A stretch of 64,000 nt of DNA from Selenomonas bovis DSM 23594. Its GTDB lineage: Bacteria; Bacillota; Negativicutes; Selenomonadales; Selenomonadaceae. How positions within the stretch are numbered: the first letter of the stretch is position 1; every line of letters starts with the position of its first letter. The position numbers and the translations under genes were made by a program. The notes beneath the pieces are model-generated. The model ran no database searches. It saw only the letters and a list, made by a program, of their open reading frames with translations, and was not told the DNA's origin. The stretch covers positions 1-64,000 of the forward strand of contig NZ_KB908385.1 of NCBI RefSeq assembly GCF_000381005.1. Reading direction: 5' to 3'. Shown piece by piece: positions 8,863 to 16,672 of this stretch.

Positions 8863-9028
8863 AAGGAACCGCTGATTAAATGAAGTGCTCCGGATTTACT
8901 TGGATGCGCTGTATCTCTCTAGGAGACAAACCGCAGGCGTAGCCGAAGCTACGCTGAGGATGGCAGGGCGACGAGAGGACAGTGCAGACGCGTGAAGGCG
9001 GAGTGCCGAATTAATCAGTGGTTCCTTA
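8863..9028. repeat. MITE-like repeat, copy B; overlaps the stop codon of the next gene
   Basis: About 166 bp in the same orientation as copy A, with AAGGAACCGCTGATTAA and TTAATCAGTGGTTCCTTA ends. The central hairpin's right arm diverges ('GCTACGCTGAGG'), as in copy C. The TAA stop of the minus-strand gene beginning at 10204 lies inside the right terminal repeat. Confidence 0.85.
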
Positions 9029-10204
9029 AGGCAACATGCAGGCAAGTCCCCAGGCAATCTGGCTCTCCGCGCCGAGGTTGGCGTTCGGCCCGTCCGGCGT
9101 GAGCCCGTCGAAGCAGCCGCCCGTCTCCTCGTCGATGAGAGGAACGCCCGCGAGGTTGCGCCCCGTATACCAGGAGAACGCCGCATCCTCGAAGCGGCGG
9201 TACTTGTCCTCGTGCAGCAGGTTCTCCGCCGTGCGGCAGGCGGCGATCATCTCATAGGCCTCGAGGGGCTGCTGGTCGTAGAGTGCGCCCTCCGCCGCGC
9301 CTTTCGGCCACCATCCCTGGCAGCCGACGGGAACGAAGATGCCGTCGCGCATGGTATGCGCCGCAAGGAAGTCGAGGGCGCGCACGGCTGCTCTGCGCGC
9401 TTTCGCGGCGAGTGTGCATGCCGCATCATCTGCCAGATCCGCCCAGGCAGTCGTCTGTGCTCCGCCGCCCTCCTTCCTCATCCTTCGAACCTCCTCCGGC
9501 AGGCGGCTCGCGAGCAAGAGTGCCCAGGGAACGAGTGCGTTGCTGTAGGTGATCTGCGGCTCGAACCACTGCCAGTCACCGTCGCGCTCCGCCTCCCAGG
9601 CGGCGAGCAGATGCTCCGTGAGCTGGCGCACGAGACGGGCGAGCGCCTCCTCACGCACCGCGTCGCCCGCGGCGAGGCGGCGCTCCGCCGCGCGGGTCGC
9701 CTGGCCGCGTCCAGGACGCGCGAGCGCGAGCGTCGCCGCGCCGAGCAGCGCATACGCCTGCGCCTTGACGAAGTGCAGCCGCCCCGCCTGCGGCAGCGCC
9801 ACCCGCAGCATCGCGAGCAGGGCCGCGCGCAGCCCCGCGGGCAGCGCTGGAACCGCGCTCGCCGCGCCGAGTCCCCAGACACAGCGGCCGAGCGTATCCT
9901 CTGAGCCGACCGCGTCGAGCCAATGCCTGTCATAGCCGAGGAAATTATGGAACCGCCCGTCTGGCAGCTGCGCGTAGCGCAGGAAGCGCGCATAGCGAGC
10001 CGCCGCGTCAAGGTAGCGCCTTTCCTTTCGCCGCGCGTAGAGCTCCGCCGCGAGCAGCAGCGCCCGCGCGTTGTCGTCGGCCGAGTAGCCGTGCTGCGGA
10101 TCCGGCAGGCTGTATTTGCTATGCTGGATGAGGCCCGTGTCATCTGTGAGGGCGAGCAGCGCGTCCGCGCGGTAGACGCCGCTCGCTGCGTCCGTCTGTC
10201 TCAT
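9026..10204 (-). CDS. Putative glycan-processing protein of (alpha/alpha) barrel type
   Basis: A 392-residue Ala/Arg-rich cytosolic protein with no signal peptide. Motifs such as 'HGYSADDNARALLLAAELY', 'DGRFHNFLGYDRHWLD', 'EDTLGRCVWGLGAA' and 'QQPLEAYEMIAACRTAE' are those of the glycosyltransferase-associated proteins found beside GT4 enzymes and GH130 phosphorylases, related to alpha/alpha-toroid glycosidases. A precise reaction is not known to me. It is last in a four-gene unit, 21 bp after the GT4 gene, with GGAGGGAGG before its ATG. Its stop codon lies in the terminal repeat of a MITE-like element, so the native C-terminus may have been altered by that insertion. Confidence 0.7.
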   Translation of the reverse strand: MRQTDAASGVYRADALLALTDDTGLIQHSKYSLPDPQHGYSADDNARALLLAAELYARRKERRYLDAAARYARFLRYAQLPDGRFHNFLGYDRHWLDAVGSEDTLGRCVWGLGAASAVPALPAGLRAALLAMLRVALPQAGRLHFVKAQAYALLGAATLALARPGRGQATRAAERRLAAGDAVREEALARLVRQLTEHLLAAWEAERDGDWQWFEPQITYSNALVPWALLLASRLPEEVRRMRKEGGGAQTTAWADLADDAACTLAAKARRAAVRALDFLAAHTMRDGIFVPVGCQGWWPKGAAEGALYDQQPLEAYEMIAACRTAENLLHEDKYRRFEDAAFSWYTGRNLAGVPLIDEETGGCFDGLTPDGPNANLGAESQIAWGLACMLP

Positions 10205-10225
10205 GGTATCCTCCCTCCCTGCCGC

Positions 10226-11437
10226 TCAGCCGACAGCGCGCGCCTGCACCGCCGGCAGGACGGCGCGGAACATCTGCTCATAATGACGCGCGACCTGATC
10301 CCAGAACATGCCGCGGCCGAGCGCGCGCATCTTTTCCTCCATCCGCCGCGCCTCCTGCGGATGGTCGAGGATGCGCTCGACCGCCGCGGCGATCGAGCCG
10401 GCATCGCGGAACGCCGCGAGGAGACCGCGCCCGTCCGCGAGCATCTCTTCCGCATAGCGGTAAGGCGTCGAGACGATGGCCTTTCCGGAGCCTGCGGCGT
10501 AGGCGAGCGTGCCGCTCACCGCCTGATCCTTGCCGAGGTACGGCGTGAGATAGATGTCTGAGAGCGCGAGGTAGTCGACGATCTCCTGTTTCGTGAGGTA
10601 GCGGTTGACGAAGCGGACATTCCGCTCGATGCCATACTCGTGGACGAGCGCCTCGAGCCGCTCGCGGTAACGCTCGCCCTCCTGCGCGACGACATTCGGG
10701 TGCGTCTTGCCGAGCACGAGGTAGCAGAGCTCCGGATGACGCTTCGCCACCTGCGCCGTCGCCTCGATGCCGTACTCGATGCCCTTGCCCGCGCTCAGGA
10801 GGCCGAACGTGCTCATGACGCTGCGGCCCGCGAGGCCACAGCGCTCCTTGAGCGCCTGTTTTGCTGCCGACGGCTTCAACAGCGGCACGCCGTGCGGAAT
10901 GACCTCGATGCGCTCCCCGCCGATGCCATAGACGGTCTCGAGGAGTTCCTTGCTGCGCGCCGCCATCGTCACGATGCGGCTGCTCAGGCGGCCGAGCTCC
11001 GTGAGGATGCGGCGCTGGTTCGCCGACGGCTCGGGCAACACCGTATGAAGCGTCGTCACGAGCGGCTTCTCGAGGGCGCGCGCGAAATCGAGGATATACT
11101 CGCCGTCCGCGCCGCCATAGATGCCATACTCATGCTCGATGACGACGACATCCGCTTTGCTCTTGTTGAGGCGCTGTGCCGCGCGCACATAGTCCGCGCG
11201 CTCCTGTTCGCGGATGGTGAAGCGCACGCGCAGCCCGTACTGCAGCGGCTCCCGTTCCATCGCCACGACTGAGGGCGCGGCGATGTCCGGCACCTTCTCG
11301 AGCTCGCGCACGAGATCCTGCGTGAACGTCGCGATGCCGCAGGCACGCGGCGGATATGTGCTGAGGAATACCAGCCGCAGGTCGTCCTCAGCTGCTGTTT
11401 CCTCTTCCTGTATGCTATGATGTTTCCTATCCTTCAT
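10226..11437 (-). CDS. GT4 family glycosyltransferase
   Basis: A 403-residue GT-B fold glycosyltransferase. The N-terminal domain contains 'LSTYPPRACGIATFTQDLV' and 'VVIEHEYGIYGG', both typical of GT4 enzymes paired with GH130 genes. The C-terminal nucleotide-sugar domain has 'TFGLLSAGKGIEYGI' and the E-x7-E-like 'AVSGTLAYAAGSGKAIVSTPY'. It probably transfers a sugar, plausibly mannose from GDP-mannose, to a cytosolic acceptor. No signal or membrane segment is present. The gene sits between the nucleotidyltransferase (20 bp) and the barrel protein (21 bp), with AGAGGAGAG before the ATG. Donor and acceptor remain unproven. Confidence 0.85.
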   Translation of the reverse strand: MKDRKHHSIQEEETAAEDDLRLVFLSTYPPRACGIATFTQDLVRELEKVPDIAAPSVVAMEREPLQYGLRVRFTIREQERADYVRAAQRLNKSKADVVVIEHEYGIYGGADGEYILDFARALEKPLVTTLHTVLPEPSANQRRILTELGRLSSRIVTMAARSKELLETVYGIGGERIEVIPHGVPLLKPSAAKQALKERCGLAGRSVMSTFGLLSAGKGIEYGIEATAQVAKRHPELCYLVLGKTHPNVVAQEGERYRERLEALVHEYGIERNVRFVNRYLTKQEIVDYLALSDIYLTPYLGKDQAVSGTLAYAAGSGKAIVSTPYRYAEEMLADGRGLLAAFRDAGSIAAAVERILDHPQEARRMEEKMRALGRGMFWDQVARHYEQMFRAVLPAVQARAVG

Positions 11438-11457
11438 AATGCTCTCCTCTTTCCTTC

Positions 11458-12498
11458 TCAGCCTGCCTGCTCCTCATCCTCCGGCTTGCCCGTGAGGATG
11501 GCGTGCGCGTACTCTCCCGCGGGGATGGACGCGTCAGCGACGACGATGGCATCGCGCGCCTTCGTCTCCGGCGCGAGCCGCGCGCCCGGCCAGAGGATCG
11601 CGTGATCGACTTCCGCGCCCTCACCGATGACCGCGCCCTCCTCGACGACGGCATACGGCCCGACGACGGCATGTGCCTTGACGACAGCGCCCGGCGCGAT
11701 ATACGACGGCGCGATGATGGTCGCCTCAGGACTCGTGACCGCGCCCTTGCATACGCCGTAGAACATCTTCGAGAGCCCGCCGAAGACCGGCAGTTCCTCG
11801 TCGAGCAGGTCGCTGGTGAACGCGAGGTAGTCGCGCGGCGTGCCGAGATCGCGCCAATACGCCTCTTCATGGTAGACCGCCATGCGGCAGCCCGCGGCGA
11901 GCAGCGCCGGATACGTCTCGCGCTCGACGGAGACAGGACGCCCCGTGGGGATATGCGCGAGCACAGACGGCTCGAACAGATAGATGCCCGCGTTGATGAG
12001 GTGTGAGTCCGTCTCGCCCGGCTGCGGCTTTTCCTTGAACGCGCGGATCATCCTCTGCGCGTCGTACTCGATGACGCCGTAGGCCGATGGATCCTCCACG
12101 TACGTCGCCGCGATCGTCACCTCCGCCCGGTGCGCCTTGTGGAACGAAAGCATGCGGCCGAGGTCGATGCCGCTCACGATGTCGCCGTTGAAGACGAGGA
12201 ATGTGTCGTCGAACTTCGCCGCCGCGTTGCGGATCGCGCCGCCCGTACCGAGCGGCGTCTCCTCGTGCACATAGTCGATCTTGATGCCGAGGCCGCTGCC
12301 GTCGCCGAAATAATCGCGTATCTTATCCGGCATATAGCAGGTGCTCAGGACGACCTCGTCGACGCCGAACTCCTTGAGGCGCGCGATATTGCGCGCCAGA
12401 AGCGGCTTGCTGAAAATCGGGATCATCGGCTTCGGCAGCTGTTTCGTCATCTCGCGCAGCCGCGTCCCCATGCCGCCAGCCAAAAACAATGCTTTCAT
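11458..12498 (-). CDS. Sugar nucleotidyltransferase (mannose-1-phosphate guanylyltransferase-like)
   Basis: A 346-residue NTP transferase with the signature 'LAGGMGTRLREMTKQLPKPM' cut at its N-terminus, metal/sugar motifs 'VFNGDIVSGID' and 'NAGIYLFEP', and a C-terminal left-handed beta-helix of hexapeptide repeats (~250-340). This two-domain layout is that of mannose-1-phosphate guanylyltransferases and some glucose-1-phosphate enzymes. GDP-mannose is the likeliest product because the neighbours are a GH130 mannoside phosphorylase (which releases mannose-1-phosphate) and a GT4 enzyme. The ATG at 12498 follows GAGGAGATTTCG. It is the second gene of the unit, 99 bp after GH130. Confidence 0.82.
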   Translation of the reverse strand: MKALFLAGGMGTRLREMTKQLPKPMIPIFSKPLLARNIARLKEFGVDEVVLSTCYMPDKIRDYFGDGSGLGIKIDYVHEETPLGTGGAIRNAAAKFDDTFLVFNGDIVSGIDLGRMLSFHKAHRAEVTIAATYVEDPSAYGVIEYDAQRMIRAFKEKPQPGETDSHLINAGIYLFEPSVLAHIPTGRPVSVERETYPALLAAGCRMAVYHEEAYWRDLGTPRDYLAFTSDLLDEELPVFGGLSKMFYGVCKGAVTSPEATIIAPSYIAPGAVVKAHAVVGPYAVVEEGAVIGEGAEVDHAILWPGARLAPETKARDAIVVADASIPAGEYAHAILTGKPEDEEQAG

Positions 12499-12597
12499 CG
12501 AAATCTCCTCCTCTTCATCGCAGCGGAGCCGCCGCCCCGCCATGTTGCCATGTTACCGTTTCGCCGCGCGGCGTCCGGACTTTCGGGCGTCGTCTGC

Positions 12598-13596
12598 TCA
12601 TGCCTCCGGCACCGGGCAGGTCTTCAGATAGTCGAGCAGCGCCCTGCGCGTCGTGACCGCGAGCGCGATGCAGGTATCGGCGCCGCCGTAGTACATCTTG
12701 ATCTCATCCGTCGCCTTGTCGTAGACCCAGCCGCAGGGGAACACAACATCCGCCACATCGCCCTTGCGCTCGTACTCCTCGCGCGGGCCGAAGATCCACT
12801 CGTCGCTGCGCCGCAACACCTTCATCGGATCCGCGTGGTCGAGCAGCGCGAGTCCGAGGCGGTAGATCGCGCCCGCGCACGTCGTGCGCACGCCGTGGTA
12901 GAGCAGCAGCCAGCCCTCCGGCGTCTCGAGCGGCGGCGCAGCGAGGCCGATCTTGTTCGCGTCCCACCAGCCGCCCTTGCGCGCGAGCAGCAGCGGCTCC
13001 GGCTCGCCCCAGTAATGCATATCCGGCGACTTCGACACCCAGATATGACAGCCCGTGCCGTCCGTCATCGGACTGACCGGGCGATGGATGAGCCACCATT
13101 TCCCGTCGATGCGCCGCGGGAACAGCGCCGCGTCCTTGTCATCCGGCGTCGTGACCGGTCCGAGCCGCTTGAAATGATGGAAGTCCTTCGTGAGCGCGAG
13201 CGATACGAGCGGCCCGCCGCCTGAGTACGAGGTGAACGTCACAGCGTACTCCGCAAGCTCCGGCAGATAGGTGATGCGCGGATCCTCGATGCCCCATTTA
13301 TCCTCGGGGAAATGCTCCGGATCCGCCTCGAGCGTCGGCTCCTCATCAATCTTCCAGTTGCGGCAGCCGTCGGCGCTCACGGCCTTCGTCAGGTGCGACA
13401 TGCCGCGCCGGTCCTCGACGCGCGCGAGCAGGAGCACCTTGCCGTCATAGAGCGTCGCTGCCGGATTGAACACCGTATTGACCGGGTACGGCCAATCATG
13501 CGAAGAAAGAATCGGGTTGTCCTCATAGCGGCGGAACAACTCATCGTACTGCCGCTGGCCATCCCCAGCCAGCTTCGTCTGAAAACGCTTGGACAT
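12598..13596 (-). CDS. GH130 family beta-mannoside phosphorylase
   Basis: A 332-residue five-bladed beta-propeller protein of glycoside hydrolase family 130, without a signal peptide. Visible family features are 'NTVFNPAATLYDGKVLLLARVEDRRG', shown here only in part as 'NPAATLYDG' and 'LLARVEDRRG', then 'WGIEDPRIT' with the catalytic Asp and the phosphate-contacting 'HRP' and 'YHGV' motifs. These enzymes cleave beta-mannosides with inorganic phosphate, giving mannose-1-phosphate, or run in reverse. Which linkage (1,2 or 1,4) and which reducing sugar are not visible. It is first in a four-gene unit, with AGGAGTGAGCGCT before the ATG (a GTG three codons upstream is less well spaced) and a strong promoter 50 bp upstream. 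Confidence 0.88.
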   Translation of the reverse strand: MSKRFQTKLAGDGQRQYDELFRRYEDNPILSSHDWPYPVNTVFNPAATLYDGKVLLLARVEDRRGMSHLTKAVSADGCRNWKIDEEPTLEADPEHFPEDKWGIEDPRITYLPELAEYAVTFTSYSGGGPLVSLALTKDFHHFKRLGPVTTPDDKDAALFPRRIDGKWWLIHRPVSPMTDGTGCHIWVSKSPDMHYWGEPEPLLLARKGGWWDANKIGLAAPPLETPEGWLLLYHGVRTTCAGAIYRLGLALLDHADPMKVLRRSDEWIFGPREEYERKGDVADVVFPCGWVYDKATDEIKMYYGGADTCIALAVTTRRALLDYLKTCPVPEA

Positions 13597-13646
13597 AGCG
13601 CTCACTCCTCTTCTATATTCATAGTTTTATTTTATAGTATATTTTT

Positions 13647-13674
13647 ATTATACCGCTTATAGTCAAAATGTCAA
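13647..13674 (-). promoter_or_regulatory. Sigma-70 promoter of the GH130 gene cluster
   Basis: On the minus strand TTGACA and TATAAT are separated by 16 bp, about 50 bp before the GH130 start. It would drive all four genes to 9026, as no other promoter or terminator is seen between them. Confidence 0.8.
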
Positions 13675-13730
13675 TAAGGCGAATAGTCAATCATTTTCTC
13701 ACACCCCAGAAAGCGCGCTTTCCCCACACG

Positions 13731-13783
13731 AAGCTACAGGCACAAAACGCCACTTCGTGGACATTGTGCGCCCGTCCTTGCAA
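13731..13783. repeat. 52-bp palindromic repeat, copy 2
   Basis: AAGCTACAGGCACAAAACG is followed by CCACTTCGTGG and ACATTGTGCGCCCGTCCTT. It matches copies at 4621 and 17914, with a C in place of T in the left arm of the core. Confidence 0.72.
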
Positions 13784-13784
13784 T

Positions 13785-13823
13785 AAAAAGGCCGCCCCAC
13801 GAACCAGCGTTCGTGGAACGGCC
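13785..13823 (-). terminator. Terminator of the amino-acid permease gene
   Basis: On the minus strand GGCCGTTCCACGAAC and GTTCGTGGGGCGGCC form a long stem followed by TTTTTATT, 33 bp after the permease stop. Confidence 0.85.
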
Positions 13824-13855
13824 GTAATGGCTAATAACTGTGGAAACGCCCCGTC

Positions 13856-15235
13856 TCAGTGCGCCGCGTGTGCGGCGAGCGCCTTGCGCCGCAGGGCGCG
13901 CAGACGGTACCAGCACATGGGCAGAACGAGCATCGGCACGCCGGCCAGCAGCGCGTCGCGCAGATCAGGCGTAAACGCCATGACCACGAGGCAGAACACC
14001 TGCGCCCAGATGCCGAAGAGCGTCACATAGGGGAAGAGCGGCGTGCGGAACTTCAGCGCCGCGTCCGCGCCCGTCTTCATGAGCAGGCGGCGGCGGCGGT
14101 ACTGACTCCAGCAGATGGAGATCCAGGCGATCGCGCCTGTAAATCCCGAGACGGCGAGCAGATACGTGTAGACGGCGGAATCGGGATCGACGCTGTAGAG
14201 CAGGATGACGGCCCAGCAGGTGCAGATCGAGAGCAGGATGGCCTTGGACGGCATGCCGTTCTTGTTGATCTCGCCGAGGAAATGCGGCGCCATGTCGAGA
14301 CGCGCGAGCGAATACATCGCGCGCGCCGCGCCGTAAAGTCCGGAGTTCGAGCAGGAAATCGCCGCCGTGAGGATGACGAAGGCAAAGAACGAGGCAAGCC
14401 CTGTCATGCCGTAGTTTGCGAGCGCCGCTGCGAAGACGCTCTCATCGAGTCCCGCCTGATCCCAGGGCAGGATGGAGATGAGCAGCGAAATCGGGATGAT
14501 GTAGAGCGCGATGATGCGCCACGTCACGTTGCGCACGGCGATGGGGATGCTCTTCTCCGGGTTCTTGCACTCGCCCGCCGCGAGCCCGATGATCTCCGTG
14601 CCCTGGAAGTTCACGAGGATGATGACCATCGTGAGGACGATGGACCAGTAGCCGTTCGGCGCAAAACCGCCGCTGCCGAGCAGCACGCGCGTGCCGATGT
14701 AGCCCTGATCGCCGATGAGGCCGAGGCAGATGAGCCCCGCCACGACGCTGAACGCGACAAGCGCCACGATCTTGAACAGGGCGAGCCAGAACTCGCTCTC
14801 ACCGAACTTGTCCACATGGAACAGGTTGATGACGGTCACGAGCAGACCGAAGAGCACCGCCCACCAGAGCTGACTGACGGCCGGCACGAAATTGCTCATG
14901 ATGATGCCCGCGGCAATCATCTCCGACGGCACATAGGCCACCCAGGTGATCCAGTAGGCCCAGCCGACGCCGCAGGCCCAAGTAGAGGAAATGTTCTCCT
15001 TGGCATACATGACGAAAGAACCCGAGACGGGCTTCTCCACCGCGAGCTCCGCGAGACAGAGCATGACGCAGAGCACGATGACGCCGCCGAGCAGATAGGC
15101 GAGGATCGAGGCCGGGCCGGCCTTCTCGAGGACATAGCCCGTACCGAGGAAATAACCGCTGCCGATGACACCTCCGAGGGAGATGAGCTGCAAGTGACGG
15201 TTCTTGAGCCCCCTGTTCATCTTGTTTTCATTCAT
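13856..15235 (-). CDS. Amino-acid permease, APC superfamily
   Basis: A 459-residue integral membrane protein with 12 predicted membrane segments. The first segment 'LISLGGVIGSGYFLGTGYVL' carries the GxIGxGxF substrate-binding motif of the AAT family (LysP, GabP, AroP), so it is probably a proton-coupled amino-acid importer of the inner membrane. Substrate is not visible. The ATG at 15235 gives the canonical N-terminus (MNENKMNRGLKNRHLQ); the purine-rich GGGAAGG is rather far upstream (~16 bp), leaving some doubt. It is monocistronic, with its own terminator. Confidence 0.85.
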   Translation of the reverse strand: MNENKMNRGLKNRHLQLISLGGVIGSGYFLGTGYVLEKAGPASILAYLLGGVIVLCVMLCLAELAVEKPVSGSFVMYAKENISSTWACGVGWAYWITWVAYVPSEMIAAGIIMSNFVPAVSQLWWAVLFGLLVTVINLFHVDKFGESEFWLALFKIVALVAFSVVAGLICLGLIGDQGYIGTRVLLGSGGFAPNGYWSIVLTMVIILVNFQGTEIIGLAAGECKNPEKSIPIAVRNVTWRIIALYIIPISLLISILPWDQAGLDESVFAAALANYGMTGLASFFAFVILTAAISCSNSGLYGAARAMYSLARLDMAPHFLGEINKNGMPSKAILLSICTCWAVILLYSVDPDSAVYTYLLAVSGFTGAIAWISICWSQYRRRRLLMKTGADAALKFRTPLFPYVTLFGIWAQVFCLVVMAFTPDLRDALLAGVPMLVLPMCWYRLRALRRKALAAHAAH

Positions 15236-15440
15236 GGCGCTTGTAACACAACCTTCCCGCGCTGCACCGATTCGCCAGCGGATCTCCCGCACACCTGGAC
15301 AGCGCTCTTTTCGTACATCAGGCATTTCAGGAAGCGACGCAGATCGCCCAGTCAGATTCTTTCCTGATGTCTTCTAAAGAATACCACGGAACGATACCCC
15401 TGTCTACGAAAAAAACACGCGTGAACATGAGAAATTTTCA

Positions 15441-15469
15441 TTGCCAAACGACGCACCTTTCGCTATAAT
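15441..15469 (+). promoter_or_regulatory. Sigma-70 promoter of the HMA-domain gene
   Basis: TTGCCA, 17 bp, TATAAT; the ATG lies 50 bp downstream behind AGGAAAGGATGATG. Confidence 0.8.
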
Positions 15470-15518
15470 GAAAGCGTCGTATGAATGATTGTTCATATAT
15501 AGGAAAGGATGATGCCCC

Positions 15519-15737
15519 ATGAAGAAATCGTACAAGATCGAAGTCGACTGCACCAACTGCGCGAGCCGTATGGAGGACGCCGCGAAAAAAATAGAAGGCG
15601 TCAAAGACGCCTCCGTGAATTTCATGCTGCTGAAGATGAAGGTGGAGTTCGAGGACGGCGCCGCACCCGCCGATGTCATGCCGCGCGTGCTCGCCGCCTG
15701 CCGCGACATCGAGCCGGACTGCGCCATTGATTTCTAG
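15519..15737 (+). CDS. Heavy-metal-associated (HMA) domain protein, CopZ/ATPase-N-domain-like
   Basis: A 72-residue single ferredoxin-like HMA domain. The metal loop is 'VDCTNCASRME', i.e. CxxC with Asp-Cys-Thr-Asn-Cys rather than the MxCxxC of copper chaperones; this loop resembles the N-terminal domains of cadmium/zinc-type P1B ATPases. 'KIEGVKDASVNFMLLKMKVEF' follows the family pattern. It may shuttle or buffer Zn, Cd or Cu in the cytosol. No metal ATPase or repressor is next to it in this window. It has its own promoter and converges on proC. Confidence 0.85.
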   Translation: MKKSYKIEVDCTNCASRMEDAAKKIEGVKDASVNFMLLKMKVEFEDGAAPADVMPRVLAACRDIEPDCAIDF

Positions 15738-15741
15738 TATC

Positions 15742-16524
15742 TCATTTCTCCATAATCGCGTCCACTGAACGGATGCAGGCACTCCGGAAGCCCTCGCGCT
15801 CAAGCGCGGCGACGCCACGGATCGTCGTGCCCGCGGGCGAGCAGACATTGTCCTTGAGCACGCCCGGATGCAGGCCCGTCTGGAGCTGGAGCTTCGCCGA
15901 GCCGAGCACCATCTGGCTGATGAGGCGGTAGGCGTCGCTGCGCTTCATGCCGTACTTGACCGCCGCGTCGCCGTAAGCCTCGAGAAAGAGGTCAACGAAC
16001 GCCGGGCCGCAGCCCGTGACCGTGCCGCCGATGCCCATGAGCGAGGACGGCAGCTCCTGCACGAGGCCGACGGAGGCGAAGAGGCGGACGGCCGCCGCGT
16101 GCTCCTCCGCTGTGAGCGAGTTCGTCTCCTCGAAGAGCAGCACGCCCTCCGCCACCATCGCAGGCGTGTTCGGCATGATGAACTGCACGCGCGTGCTCGC
16201 GGGCAGCACCGCCTGGTAGCGCGCGTAGTCCCAGCCCGCGGCGATGGAGAGCAGCGCCTTGCCTGCGAGCTTCTCACCGAGCTCGGCGACGACCGCCTCG
16301 ATCTGATACGGCTTGCACGCCATGACGAGCGTATCGCAGGCACCCGCGAGCTCCGCAAGCGACCCCAGCGGCGTAAAGCCGATGGTGGCCGCATTTTTTT
16401 TGAGCTTGTCCTGATGCGGGGCATAGGCGAACACATTCTCCTTCGCGATGCTGCCCGAGCGGATAAAGCCAAGCGCAAGCGCCTGCGCCATATTTCCCAT
16501 GCCAATGAATCCTAGTCTCTCCAT
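15742..16524 (-). CDS. proC: Pyrroline-5-carboxylate reductase
   Basis: A 260-residue enzyme reducing 1-pyrroline-5-carboxylate to proline with NAD(P)H, the last step of proline synthesis. The Rossmann motif 'GFIGMGNMAQAL' opens the protein. The conserved C-terminal block 'VCSPAGTTIRGVAALE' and 'TVTGCGPAFVDLFLEA' are intact. The ATG at 16524 follows GGAGGTACATC. Its stop is four bases from the stop of the convergent HMA gene. No other proline genes are nearby. Confidence 0.95.
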   Translation of the reverse strand: MERLGFIGMGNMAQALALGFIRSGSIAKENVFAYAPHQDKLKKNAATIGFTPLGSLAELAGACDTLVMACKPYQIEAVVAELGEKLAGKALLSIAAGWDYARYQAVLPASTRVQFIMPNTPAMVAEGVLLFEETNSLTAEEHAAAVRLFASVGLVQELPSSLMGIGGTVTGCGPAFVDLFLEAYGDAAVKYGMKRSDAYRLISQMVLGSAKLQLQTGLHPGVLKDNVCSPAGTTIRGVAALEREGFRSACIRSVDAIMEK

Positions 16525-16597
16525 GATGTACCTCCTGCACAAATTTTATCTATATTCTACTATAATATACAGCGGTTGGAAAGCGAAACTTTTTCAG

Positions 16598-16626
16598 TTG
16601 ACTTTAGGAGCAGGTATTAGTAATAT
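16598..16626 (+). promoter_or_regulatory. Sigma-70 promoter of the GltD-like gene
   Basis: TTGACT, a 17-bp spacer and TAATAT lie ~47 bp before the ATG at 16673, with AAAGGACG as ribosome site. Confidence 0.8.
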
Positions 16627-16672
16627 GAAAGCTAGAAATCCGCACATGTAATCTGAAAAGAAAGGACGTACT

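Noticed and set aside
8896-9186. Short frames in several spacers that share a peptide containing 'SALRLHASALSS' and 'AVCLLERYSA'
   Set aside because: The shared peptide is a translation of the 165-bp repeat element (also at 3692 and 49676), not a protein family.
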